This document shows positions 6,763-14,271 of a DNA stretch of 16,420 nt, piece by piece. A model generated the notes under the pieces. That model made no database searches and was not told the DNA's origin. It saw nothing but the letters and a program-made list of their open reading frames with translations. The stretch comes from CAZDGB01 sp964504645 (GTDB taxonomy: Bacteria > Planctomycetota > Planctomycetia > Planctomycetales > Planctomycetaceae), in assembly GCA_964504645.1 (NCBI GenBank), contig CAZDGB010000168.1, positions 1 to 16,420 of the forward strand. Direction: 5' to 3'. Within the stretch, counting starts at the first letter, position 1; each line of letters begins with the position of its first letter. A program made the position numbers and the translations under genes.

Positions 6763-7950
6763 TCATCTGGATTCCATCGCCCGCATCCGCCGCAAACGTA
6801 CGCCTTCCTTTTGAATCAACGGCCGCGGATCGTTCTCCAATCGGGCTAGTTCTTCATCGCAGACATCGCCCGTCTGCACGATCGCCTGCAATTCCACCGA
6901 CGCCCCGCGGCGGACGTCGCGGTTGGTGGAGACCAGCAAGTCGATGAGTTGCGGCCAGACGCGGTCGTGCCGCTGCGTCAGCGAACGCCAACTCCGCAGC
7001 GCCGCCAGGCGGGCGCGCGGTTCGGGATCGGTCAGCAACGGTTCGAGCGCGGGAAGAATCTGCGGTGAAATCGACAGCCACGAGAAAACAACTTGCGCGG
7101 CTCGTTCGCGCACCTCGGCGTCTTCGACCGTGAGCAGCGGTTCCACCAGCGTCCAGGCACGCGGGCCGATCTGGCTCAGCGATGCCGTGGCGACGTCGCG
7201 CACCACGGGAGCTTCATCGGCGAGCATGAGATCGCACAACACGGTCTCGGCCCCATGAGCCGACGGACCGATGCGTCCCAGCGAGCGTGCCGCTTCGCGG
7301 CGGAAATCGGCATTGTCCGATTGCGCGGCTCGAAGCAGGACCGGTACGGCGGACGCTGCATCGCGGCCGATCAGGCCCAGTGCTTCGATCGAGCCGATCG
7401 TTAATTCCTCCGGCTGTGTCTCGTCGGTCAGATCGGCGGCCAGCAATTCCCAGATCGCGGCGATGCCGTCCGGCGCGGCGGGGCCAATCTGAGACAACGC
7501 CTCCAGGCAACCCAGCCGCGTGATGACGGAATTCCGCTCATCGTTGAGCATCTCGATCAGCTGCGGCGCGACATCCTTCGCCTCACGATGAAACAATGCC
7601 AGCGCGCTCAACGCCCACCGCTGCGGAGAAGTCTCCGGATCTTCGGGGCACGTTTCCATCAGATGTTGGGCGACTTCCGGAATGGCGTTGCGCGCCAACG
7701 GGCCGAGCCGTCCCAGCGTGAGCGCCGCTTGCCGCCGCGTAATCCATGGGACCGCTTCGTCGTGCATGACGGCGACGAGCCCGGGAACATAGCGCCGGCT
7801 GTCAGCATCGAGTAGATCGATCTCCTGGAATAACGCCTGCCAGGCGGCGAGCGTGTGTCCGCCGACGAGACGCTCGCACGGATCGGATTCCGTCGATCCC
7901 GTCAATGCCAGGACGAGGCACGCTACGAAAATCACAGAATCCGAGAACAC
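6763..7950 (-). CDS. Exported HEAT-repeat protein
   Basis: This 395-residue protein consists mainly of HEAT (PBS-lyase-type) repeats, which form a helical scaffold for protein-protein contact. The start is a GTG; the N-terminus MFSDSVIFVACLVLALTGS is a signal peptide, and a Cys at residue 25 does not sit in a clear lipobox. Repeats run from about residue 55 to 385, with units such as TRRQAALTLGRLGPLARNAI, RLGCLEALSQIGPAAPDGI, GSIEALGLIGRDAASAVPVL, RREAARSLGRIGPSAHGAE and RDVATASLSQIGPRAWTLVE. No catalytic domain is seen. It is divergent from the mechanosensitive channel gene with 129 bp between starts, so both may share a control region. The partner is unknown. Phycocyanobilin lyase activity is not implied by the repeat type. 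Confidence 0.8.
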   Translation of the reverse strand: MFSDSVIFVACLVLALTGSTESDPCERLVGGHTLAAWQALFQEIDLLDADSRRYVPGLVAVMHDEAVPWITRRQAALTLGRLGPLARNAIPEVAQHLMETCPEDPETSPQRWALSALALFHREAKDVAPQLIEMLNDERNSVITRLGCLEALSQIGPAAPDGIAAIWELLAADLTDETQPEELTIGSIEALGLIGRDAASAVPVLLRAAQSDNADFRREAARSLGRIGPSAHGAETVLCDLMLADEAPVVRDVATASLSQIGPRAWTLVEPLLTVEDAEVRERAAQVVFSWLSISPQILPALEPLLTDPEPRARLAALRSWRSLTQRHDRVWPQLIDLLVSTNRDVRRGASVELQAIVQTGDVCDEELARLENDPRPLIQKEGVRLRRMRAMESR

Positions 7951-7978
7951 AATCTCGCCACCGCACGCGGAGATTCAA

Positions 7979-8009
7979 TTGACACGCCGGGCCAAAAGTC
8001 GAAGATACC
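7979..8009 (+). promoter_or_regulatory. Candidate promoter for the MscS-family channel gene
   Basis: A perfect TTGACA (7979-7984) is followed 19 bp later by GATACC (8004-8009), a weak -10. Transcription would begin near 8016 and include a 9-bp hairpin in the leader. The -35 is convincing; the -10 and spacing are not ideal. Confidence 0.35.
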
Positions 8010-8024
8010 ACGTCCCGAAAAGGG

Positions 8025-8050
8025 GCGTCCATCCATTCGGCGATGGACGC
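8025..8050 (+). promoter_or_regulatory. Leader hairpin upstream of the MscS-family channel gene
   Basis: GCGTCCATC (8025-8033) and GATGGACGC (8042-8050) form a perfect 9-bp stem with an 8-nt loop. It lies between the candidate promoter and the Shine-Dalgarno at 8067. There is no T-run, so it is not a simple attenuator. It may stabilise the mRNA or bind a regulator. Confidence 0.4.
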
Positions 8051-8066
8051 TGAACGCCGAGACGAC

Positions 8067-8073
8067 AGGGAGG
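8067..8073 (+). promoter_or_regulatory. Shine-Dalgarno that sets the channel start at 8080
   Basis: AGGGAGG, six bases before the ATG at 8080, decides the start. The frame is open for another 75 codons upstream, but that stretch is the divergent promoter region and part of the opposite gene. Confidence 0.6.
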
Positions 8074-8079
8074 TCGATC

Positions 8080-11000
8080 ATGCGTCGCCGTGCCGCGATC
8101 ATTGTCGCGTCTATTTTGTGCTGCGGGTCATTTCTCCGGTCGGACGACGCGGAGGTGGAAGTCGCCGCACCGACGGCGCCCACCAAGGCGCAGCTCAACT
8201 CGCAGATCGAGAAGTGGCAGGCCGATGAAAAACTCGATCCGAAGGAAAAGCAGGACGCCATCGAGTTGCTGAAATCCGCGTTGCACGACTGCGACGCCGT
8301 CCTCGATGCACAGCAACGCAAGCTGCGCCTGCAACGGCAACTGGAAACTGCGGCGACGGAACTGCCGACGCTGCGGAACAAACTCGCGACCATGCCGTCC
8401 AAGGCCGTGGTGAAAGCGGCCGAACAAACGGCCGAGGCGCTCGAACGCCGCCGCGAAGAACTCGAACGTTTGCTGGATCAACCCGACACCGGTCTGCGGG
8501 AGCGCGTTTCGCGGCTTGAACAAGAACTCGGCATCCGTCCCGAACGGCTGACGTCTGCCGGCGATGAACTTTCCGAGGCCGAGGAAAAGCTGAGCACCGC
8601 GCGCGACGAACTGCGCGCGTTGCCGGACGATGAGAAAGAATCCGCCGTGCCGGCGGCGCAACGCCTGGTGCTGCAGGTCGCCATCCACCGCTGGGAAGAG
8701 GAGAGCTCCGCACTCGAACTGGAACGCGACTGGCTGGAGTCGACCGACGCCGATCGTTGGATCAGCGTGCTGAAACAGATTGCCGAAGTTGAGGTGACCC
8801 GCACCGAGGACGAGTTGGAACAGGTGGAGCAGTTGCTCGACACGCAGCGGCAGCGCGAAGCCGCCGAACGGGTCGAACAGGCCCGGCACGACGCGGAAAC
8901 GATCCATCCGTCGCTCAAGCCGTGGGCCAAGACCAACGAGCAACTCGCCGAGCGCAGCCAGAAATTGACGCAGCGTCTGGGCGCCGTCGACGACGAAACT
9001 CAGGAAATCGAGCAGCAGCTCGAAACTCTCGAGGAAGACGCCGACGGGATTCGGGACATGGTCCAATCGGCAGGCCGCAGCGATGCGCTCGGGTTGATGT
9101 TCCGGCAGGAACTCGCACGGCTGCCCGATCAGAGAGAATTGACACGCCGCGCCGCACGACAGGCGGAAGAGATTCGGGACATCAATCTGAAACGCTTCGA
9201 GATCGAGCGGCAACTGCGCGAAACTCCCGAAGCCGAAGCCGTCGCCAAACCTTTGGAAGCGGTGGATGAAGAACTGATGGGCGCGGCGAACGGCGAAATG
9301 CTGCGCCAGGCTGAAGCCGTGCTCTCGCAGCGCACGAAACTCCTGGATCAACTGGACGACGACTATGGCCGGCTCTTCACGCGGCTCGTCAAACTGACGC
9401 AGCTCGAACGGAAACTGGCCGCGAAATCGCAGCAGATGGCGGAGTTCTATCACGAACAACTCCTCTGGGTCCGCAGCGGCAGCGTGTTCGGGCCGCGCGA
9501 GCTGATGCATTGGGCCAGCGTCCCCAAGTGGCTGGCGAATCGTGAGCTGTGGCCGGATCTTCCCGCAATTCTGCTGACCGATCTGGAGCAGCGCCCGGCG
9601 ATCTACCTGTTCGCAACGATCGCCGTGTGGGCCTGGCTCTTGTTGACGCGGCGTCGTAGACCCGCGCGCGATCCGCGATCGGGCGACTTTTCGTTGTCGG
9701 CCGCCGCGGCCGCCATGGTCGTCACGACGTTGCAATCAGCGTTTTTGCCGGGACTTTTGGCCTTTGCTGCCTGGCGGATCGATCACGCGGCCCACGGTTC
9801 CGCGTGGCTGACGGGCATCTCCAACGGCTTGGCGCGCTGCGCGATTTGGGCCTGGCCGCTGATGTTCATCCGCAAGGCGTGCGCCGCGCACGGATTGGCC
9901 AGTGAGCACCTCGGTTGGACGCCCGATGCCGCGCGGCGGATGAAACGCTGCGTCAGTTGGTTCCTGCCGCCGAGCCTGATTCTGATGTTCATCGTCGCGT
10001 GTGCGGAGGCCGCCAGGAACGACGTCCTTTCGGATTCCCTGGGCCGTTCGGCCTTCCTCGTGCTGATGGTGCTGACCGGTCTTTACTGTCGCCGGTTGCT
10101 GCGCGCGGGGCAACAATCCTTACAAATCGGAGTTCCGTCTGTTTGGCCCGTGCGGATGCGTCAAATCGCCGCCTGGGCGCTGCCGGGCCTGTGTTGGGGT
10201 CTGGCCGGCTTGGCCTTCGCCGGGTTCTATGACACCGCGTTGCGGCTCGTCTGGCGGTTGGAACTGACCAGTTGGTTTGGATTGGGAATTCTCGGCCTGC
10301 AGGCCGCGGGTTCGCGCTGGATTCAAGGCGAGCTGCAGCGGATGGAGACCGTGCCCGATGCGGCGCGGGCGGCACTCGACGGCGAACGGATTCTCGGCGA
10401 AAAACGCAAGTCGATCTTCGCCCGCATGCGCGAACGACAGGCATCCCGCGCGCCGACGGCGCGGCAAGTCAGCCGGCAGATGACCGTGCTCCTCTACACG
10501 TCGCTCGTCGCCATCGGGCTCGCGGGCAGTTGGGCCATCTGGTCGGATGTCGTTCCGCAAGCGGAAAATCTCGATCGCTGGACGGTCTGGCAGACGATCT
10601 CGTCGCACCAAATCATTGAACGCGGCGCCGACAACACGTCGGATGTGAAAGTCGTCAACCGATTGGAACGCGTGACCGTCGTCGATCTGGCTCTCGCCGT
10701 GCTGATTTCGGGTCTGACGTTTGTCGCGGCGCGAAACATTCCGGGCTTCGTCGAGATTCTGTTCCTGGAACGTTTGCCGCTCGACACCGGCGGCCGCTTC
10801 GCGGTCACCATTCTTGTGCGATATGCCTTGTTCGTCGTCGGCGTCAGCCTGGCGTGCGCCTGCATCAACATCGGCTGGGCTAACGTGCAATGGCTCGTCG
10901 CCGCGGCGTCCGTGGGCCTCGGCTTCGGTCTGCAGGACATCTTCGCGAACTTCGTCTCCGGCATTATTCTGCTGTTCGAACGCCCGATCCGCGTCGGCGA

Positions 11001-11463
11001 CGTGATCACCATCGGCGACACGACAGGGACGGTCTCACAGATTCGTTTCCGTTCGACAAACATCGTCGACGCCGATCGCCGGGAACTCGTCGTTCCCAAT
11101 CGCGATCTGATCACCGGTAAACTGCTGAACTGGACCCTGAGCGATCAGACGAACCGAATCACGATTCGCGTCGTAGTGCCGTACAACACGGATCCGAGCC
11201 GCGTCCGTCAGCTCTTGCAGGAGATCGCCCTCTCGCAGCCGGCCGTGTTGAAGGAGCCGCCGCCCACGGCAACATTGGAAGAATTCGGCGTCAATTCGCT
11301 GGTCTTCAACCTGCGGGTCTTCCTGCCGTCGCTCGACGACCGGTCGAAGGTGAACCACGAACTGCACTCGGCGATTCACGCCCGGCTGCACGCCGAGGGG
11401 ATCTCTGCCCCGAACGTCCCGCCGCAACCGGCCCCGACACCGTCCAAGGGCGTTGCGGCGTGA
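8080..11463 (+). CDS. Large MscS-family mechanosensitive channel (MscK/MscM-like)
   Basis: This 1127-residue inner-membrane protein probably opens under membrane tension and releases solutes during hypo-osmotic shock. A signal peptide (MRRRAAIIVASILCCGSF) is followed by about 450 residues of Glu/Arg/Leu-rich coiled coil, expected in the periplasm. About eleven hydrophobic segments then run from residue 507 to 965. The last is the pore helix region, with ASVGLGFGLQDIFANFVSGI near 940. The MscS beta domain follows with LFERPIRVGDVI, GTVSQIRFRSTNI, VVPNRDLITGKLLNW and an alpha/beta C-terminus ending near residue 1110. Size and order match the MscK/YbiO/YjeP type and not short MscS. It is a single gene divergent from the HEAT protein; the 3' neighbour is convergent. 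The exact paralogue and its potassium or other gating dependence cannot be told. Confidence 0.88.
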   Translation: MRRRAAIIVASILCCGSFLRSDDAEVEVAAPTAPTKAQLNSQIEKWQADEKLDPKEKQDAIELLKSALHDCDAVLDAQQRKLRLQRQLETAATELPTLRNKLATMPSKAVVKAAEQTAEALERRREELERLLDQPDTGLRERVSRLEQELGIRPERLTSAGDELSEAEEKLSTARDELRALPDDEKESAVPAAQRLVLQVAIHRWEEESSALELERDWLESTDADRWISVLKQIAEVEVTRTEDELEQVEQLLDTQRQREAAERVEQARHDAETIHPSLKPWAKTNEQLAERSQKLTQRLGAVDDETQEIEQQLETLEEDADGIRDMVQSAGRSDALGLMFRQELARLPDQRELTRRAARQAEEIRDINLKRFEIERQLRETPEAEAVAKPLEAVDEELMGAANGEMLRQAEAVLSQRTKLLDQLDDDYGRLFTRLVKLTQLERKLAAKSQQMAEFYHEQLLWVRSGSVFGPRELMHWASVPKWLANRELWPDLPAILLTDLEQRPAIYLFATIAVWAWLLLTRRRRPARDPRSGDFSLSAAAAAMVVTTLQSAFLPGLLAFAAWRIDHAAHGSAWLTGISNGLARCAIWAWPLMFIRKACAAHGLASEHLGWTPDAARRMKRCVSWFLPPSLILMFIVACAEAARNDVLSDSLGRSAFLVLMVLTGLYCRRLLRAGQQSLQIGVPSVWPVRMRQIAAWALPGLCWGLAGLAFAGFYDTALRLVWRLELTSWFGLGILGLQAAGSRWIQGELQRMETVPDAARAALDGERILGEKRKSIFARMRERQASRAPTARQVSRQMTVLLYTSLVAIGLAGSWAIWSDVVPQAENLDRWTVWQTISSHQIIERGADNTSDVKVVNRLERVTVVDLALAVLISGLTFVAARNIPGFVEILFLERLPLDTGGRFAVTILVRYALFVVGVSLACACINIGWANVQWLVAAASVGLGFGLQDIFANFVSGIILLFERPIRVGDVITIGDTTGTVSQIRFRSTNIVDADRRELVVPNRDLITGKLLNWTLSDQTNRITIRVVVPYNTDPSRVRQLLQEIALSQPAVLKEPPPTATLEEFGVNSLVFNLRVFLPSLDDRSKVNHELHSAIHARLHAEGISAPNVPPQPAPTPSKGVAA

Positions 11464-11468
11464 ATTGA

Positions 11469-11486
11469 GCCGACCCGGAAGTCGGC
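11469..11486. terminator. Short hairpin between convergent genes
   Basis: GCCGAC-CCGGAA-GTCGGC is a perfect 6-bp stem starting 5 bp after the channel stop codon. It is followed by GAGAAAATT with no T-run on the plus strand. It is a weak terminator candidate in the 69-bp gap between two converging genes. Confidence 0.3.
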
Positions 11487-11532
11487 GAGAAAATTGGCAT
11501 CCGTTAAGTCGAGGCTTCGCTACGGAATGACG

Positions 11533-11997
11533 TCACTCATCGTCATCGTCGTCATCCACGTCGTCGTCTTCGGCCTCTTCTTCCTCTTCCTTCGCCTCGG
11601 CCTTCACGGCCTTGGCTTTGCGGGCGGCTTTCAGTTCTTCGTCGTGTTCCGCCGCCGCAACAGCCGCGAGGCCGGGCGTCGCCTTGCCGTCGCCCAGCAA
11701 TTCTTTCACCGGCTGGATGAAGTAGAGCTTCTTGGCCGATTTCAGCTTGAGCTGTTCGATCTTTTCTTCGGCAGCCGCCCGCTGGTCGTAGGGGAACCGG
11801 CCTTCTTCCTTCATGCTGCCGTTGAACACGACCCACACCATCTTTTTGCGGGCGATGGCCTTTTCTTTGGTCCGCTTGGCGCGGGTGGTGGTGGCTTTCT
11901 TGGCGGGAGCCTTCTTCTTCGGCTCTTCGCCGCCTTTGGCTTCGACCGCTTCCGCCTGCTTGCGGAGTTCCAACCGACTGGGGGATTTGCGGGGCAT
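11533..11997 (-). CDS. Small charged planctomycete-type protein with acidic tail
   Basis: This 154-residue cytoplasmic protein has three parts. An N-terminal Lys/Ala/Arg-rich segment (about 1-50) contains KKKAPAKKATTTRAKRTKEK. A compact core (about 52-100) reads KKMVWVVFNGSMKEEGRFPY followed by DQRAAAEEKIEQL and KKLYFIQPVKELL. The Ala/Lys stretch that follows ends in a run of Glu and Asp. The ATG at 11997 is preferred over a GTG at 12021 because the protein then begins MPRKSPSRLELRKQ, though no strong ribosome site is seen for either. The basic arm recalls histone H1-like tails, so nucleic-acid contact is possible; the core is not a domain I can name. The tail is encoded by GAC/GAT/GAG triplet runs prone to slippage. 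Confidence 0.7.
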   Translation of the reverse strand: MPRKSPSRLELRKQAEAVEAKGGEEPKKKAPAKKATTTRAKRTKEKAIARKKMVWVVFNGSMKEEGRFPYDQRAAAEEKIEQLKLKSAKKLYFIQPVKELLGDGKATPGLAAVAAAEHDEELKAARKAKAVKAEAKEEEEEAEDDDVDDDDDDE

Positions 11998-12054
11998 GCT
12001 TTCAATCCGCTGGCAAAACACGATGGACAGAACTTCTCGGACTTTCGGCGCAAC

Positions 12055-12094
12055 GCCGAATCGGGAAGTGTATCAAACTCCGGCCCGATTCGCC
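12055..12094. repeat. 11-bp inverted repeat upstream of the small charged protein
   Basis: Arms at 12055-12065 and 12084-12094 match at 10 of 11 positions (core GAATCGGG / CCCGATTC) with an 18-nt spacer. It lies 58 bp upstream of the minus-strand start at 11997. On that strand the repeat overlaps a weak promoter-like pair, TTGGCG and GATACA, 16 bp apart. It may be an operator or chance. The rest of 12022-12319 shows no gene I can support. Confidence 0.35.
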
Positions 12095-12319
12095 AAGGAT
12101 ACGAGAACCGCGGAGATCGGCGGATCGATGGCTAAACCAGGTCGCGCGCAGCCATCCACTCCACAACCGGTAAATGCCGCAGATTCGTCACGGTTCATCG
12201 AACCGGCACATGCGGTCTGCCAATGATGCAAGGTTGCGCGTTTCTTCCGTGTGTATCGCCGCGACAACGCTAAACTGCTGGCTTGAAAACGTCAACAGAA
12301 ATCTCAGGGCACTCACCAG

Positions 12320-13267
12320 ATGTCGAATACAAACGGAATCACGCGGGTGCTGATCGCGGGCGGCGGCACGATGGGCCAGGAAATTGCTGTCCTGTGCGCC
12401 GCGCGCGGTTTTTCGGTCCGGGTGTTTGACGTCGATCCGCAGGCCCTGCAAAAAGGGGCCCGCGCCAAGTCGCTGATTAGCAGCATCGAGGATCACGATT
12501 CCGCCTGGGTCGCCGAGCGTACGAACTGGCTCCAAAAGTTGCGGGTGGAAACGCGCTTGGACGACGCCGCCCAGGACGCCGACCTGGTCATCGAATGTCT
12601 GCCCGAACGCTTGAAATTGAAGTGCGAATTCTTCGTGCAGGTCAGCCAACTGGTTTCTCCCACCGCAATTCTGGCGACGAATTCTTCGATGCTCGTCCCG
12701 AGCCAGTTGCGGGCCGGCGTGCAACGTCCCGAGCGGCTGGCCGCCCTGCACTTCATCAACGAGACGCACGCGGCGGAGGTCATGGGCCACGACGGCACGA
12801 ACCCGGAGATTCTGCGGCGACTCGAGTCCTTCCTGAAGGAATTGCGCGTCCTGCCGATTCTCTGCAAAAAGGAAAAGACCGGCTGCGTGCTGAACTCGAT
12901 GCTCACCAGCCTGAATTTCACCGCGCTGACGTTGGCGGCGCAAGGCTATGCATCGGTCGAAGACATCGACCGGCTGTGGATGCTCACCATGCGCTGCCCG
13001 CGCGGACCGTTCGGCATGCTGGACATCATCGGCCTGGACACCGCGTACGACATCACCTGGCTGCAAGCGCTGATGACGGGCGACGAACAGTCCCGCGGCG
13101 CCGCCGAGTTTTTGAAGGCCTACGTCAAGCAAGGCCGCCTGGGAGTGAAGTCGGGGCACGGCTTTTACACCTACCCCAATCCGGCGTACCAGCAACCGGG
13201 CTTTCACGAAGCTCCTTATGTACCGGGACCGGCCGCGGACAGGCTCTTGCCGGCCGTGTCGTCCTAG
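12320..13267 (+). CDS. 3-hydroxyacyl-CoA dehydrogenase-family protein (NAD-dependent)
   Basis: This 315-residue cytoplasmic protein has the HCDH fold. The N-terminal Rossmann domain starts with the dinucleotide loop GGGTMG (14-19), and D37 at the end of the second strand favours NAD over NADP. The substrate and catalytic region shows NSSMLVPSQL, then ALHFINETHAAEVMGH with H144 and E153, and N192 in GCVLNSML. The C-terminal helical domain (about 185-300) contains RCPRGPFGMLDIIGLDTAYD and KSGHGFYTYP, typical of the family. The segment between the catalytic His and Glu is about three residues shorter than in standard enzymes, so the true substrate may not be a fatty acyl-CoA. A weak AGGG site lies 10 bases before the ATG. 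No beta-oxidation partner is nearby, and the next gene converges only 4 bp away. Confidence 0.82.
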   Translation: MSNTNGITRVLIAGGGTMGQEIAVLCAARGFSVRVFDVDPQALQKGARAKSLISSIEDHDSAWVAERTNWLQKLRVETRLDDAAQDADLVIECLPERLKLKCEFFVQVSQLVSPTAILATNSSMLVPSQLRAGVQRPERLAALHFINETHAAEVMGHDGTNPEILRRLESFLKELRVLPILCKKEKTGCVLNSMLTSLNFTALTLAAQGYASVEDIDRLWMLTMRCPRGPFGMLDIIGLDTAYDITWLQALMTGDEQSRGAAEFLKAYVKQGRLGVKSGHGFYTYPNPAYQQPGFHEAPYVPGPAADRLLPAVSS

Positions 13268-13271
13268 CGTT

Positions 13272-14195
13272 TCAATTTCGATACGCCTGATGGCACCGCT
13301 TGCAGGACGCTTCCAGTTGCTGGAAGGCATGCGTCTTGGCCTTGGCATCGGGCTGCTTGACTGCGGATTCCAGTGCTTCGGCCTGCCGTTCGGACTCCGC
13401 GAGACACGACTGGAAGCTTTCGTCGTATTTACCGTCGGGCGTGATTCGATGCGCCTCCTGGAGCGATTCTCGCACCAGCAGCGCTTCCTGCTCGGGAATC
13501 AGATCGGGATGATCGGCGGGCGGCTGCCAATCGGCATCACGGCAAAGTTTGAGCTGATCCCAATGGCGATCGAGCTTTGCCATCGCTGCGGCGAAGGAAT
13601 CCACCTCGGCGATTTCGACCAGTTCCGGCAGTTCGACGCCTGTGCCGGGCGGCTGATAGTTTTCGACAGCGCGCCACAATCCGGCGTAATCCGCGCTCGT
13701 CCCCGCAAGTTCGAGGATCTTCCGCGCTTCCGCCGCACTGATCTGCCGAGCGGCCCGGCAGACAATCGCCGCCGCGGCCGGCCCGCGATGCTGGCCGTGA
13801 TGGCAATGGACGTAAATCGGCGTCTCGCAGTCCCGCGCGGCCCGCGTCAGCGCCGCCGCGGCTTGCTCCGAGATTCCGTCGTAACCGATCGGGATGTGGA
13901 CGTAGCGCAAGCCGTGTTCCCGCGCGACGGCCAGGTTCGGTGCGACGCCATCCACGCTGATGATCGTTTTGACGCCGCGGCGGGCGAGACTTTCGAAGCC
14001 TTCCGGGCCGTGCGGCTCGCCGCCCGAATACAGCCGCTCATCGAGCCGCAACAAATTGTGCAGCGCGGCCGGCTCGGGTCGGACGCGCCGGGGTGCGAAA
14101 TTTTCGGCTTCCGGTTCTTCGCAAGCGGACTGCGGCGATTCCGCACAACCGCAGAGAATCAAAACCGAAAGTACGACGGCGGTCCTGAGAAACAT
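13272..14195 (-). CDS. Lipoprotein fusing a Cys-dependent phosphatase domain to a C-terminal cytochrome c'-like domain
   Basis: This 307-residue protein begins MFLRTAVVLSVLILCGCAES, a signal peptide with a lipobox-like LCGC, and is probably anchored outside the cytoplasm. Residues about 40-185 resemble a dual-specificity/tyrosine phosphatase. LYSGGEPHGPEGFESLARRG and VKTIISVDGVAPNL lead to the P-loop HCHHGQHRGP, a CX5R signature with C131 and R137; D106 in GYDG may be the general acid. Residues about 195-307 are helical, start VDSFAAAMAKLDRHWDQL and end LEASCKRCHQAYRN, with a CxxCH haem-c motif (C298, C301, H302) at the extreme C-terminus as in class II cytochromes. The ATG at 14195 is preferred to a GTG at 14213. 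It lies 76 bp after the oxygenase gene on the same strand. Whether the phosphatase is active in the periplasm is unknown. Confidence 0.75.
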   Translation of the reverse strand: MFLRTAVVLSVLILCGCAESPQSACEEPEAENFAPRRVRPEPAALHNLLRLDERLYSGGEPHGPEGFESLARRGVKTIISVDGVAPNLAVAREHGLRYVHIPIGYDGISEQAAAALTRAARDCETPIYVHCHHGQHRGPAAAAIVCRAARQISAAEARKILELAGTSADYAGLWRAVENYQPPGTGVELPELVEIAEVDSFAAAMAKLDRHWDQLKLCRDADWQPPADHPDLIPEQEALLVRESLQEAHRITPDGKYDESFQSCLAESERQAEALESAVKQPDAKAKTHAFQQLEASCKRCHQAYRN

Positions 14196-14271
14196 CGCGT
14201 ACGCCTGGGACACGAAATACGAGTGCTGGTCCAGGCGATCTTACCGGCGGAACCACAGGCCGAACAGCCGC

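Noticed and set aside
6763..7950. HEAT protein considered as a phycocyanobilin lyase
   Set aside because: The repeats resemble PBS-lyase HEAT units, but no phycobilisome gene is present and the protein is exported.
8128..9735. Long open frame (535 codons) antisense to the channel's coiled-coil region
   Set aside because: It mirrors the Glu/Leu/Arg-rich coiled coil and has no ribosome site or recognisable domain.
12073..12267. 64-codon minus-strand frame upstream of the small charged protein
   Set aside because: There is no ribosome site and no signal or domain, and it covers a likely promoter area.
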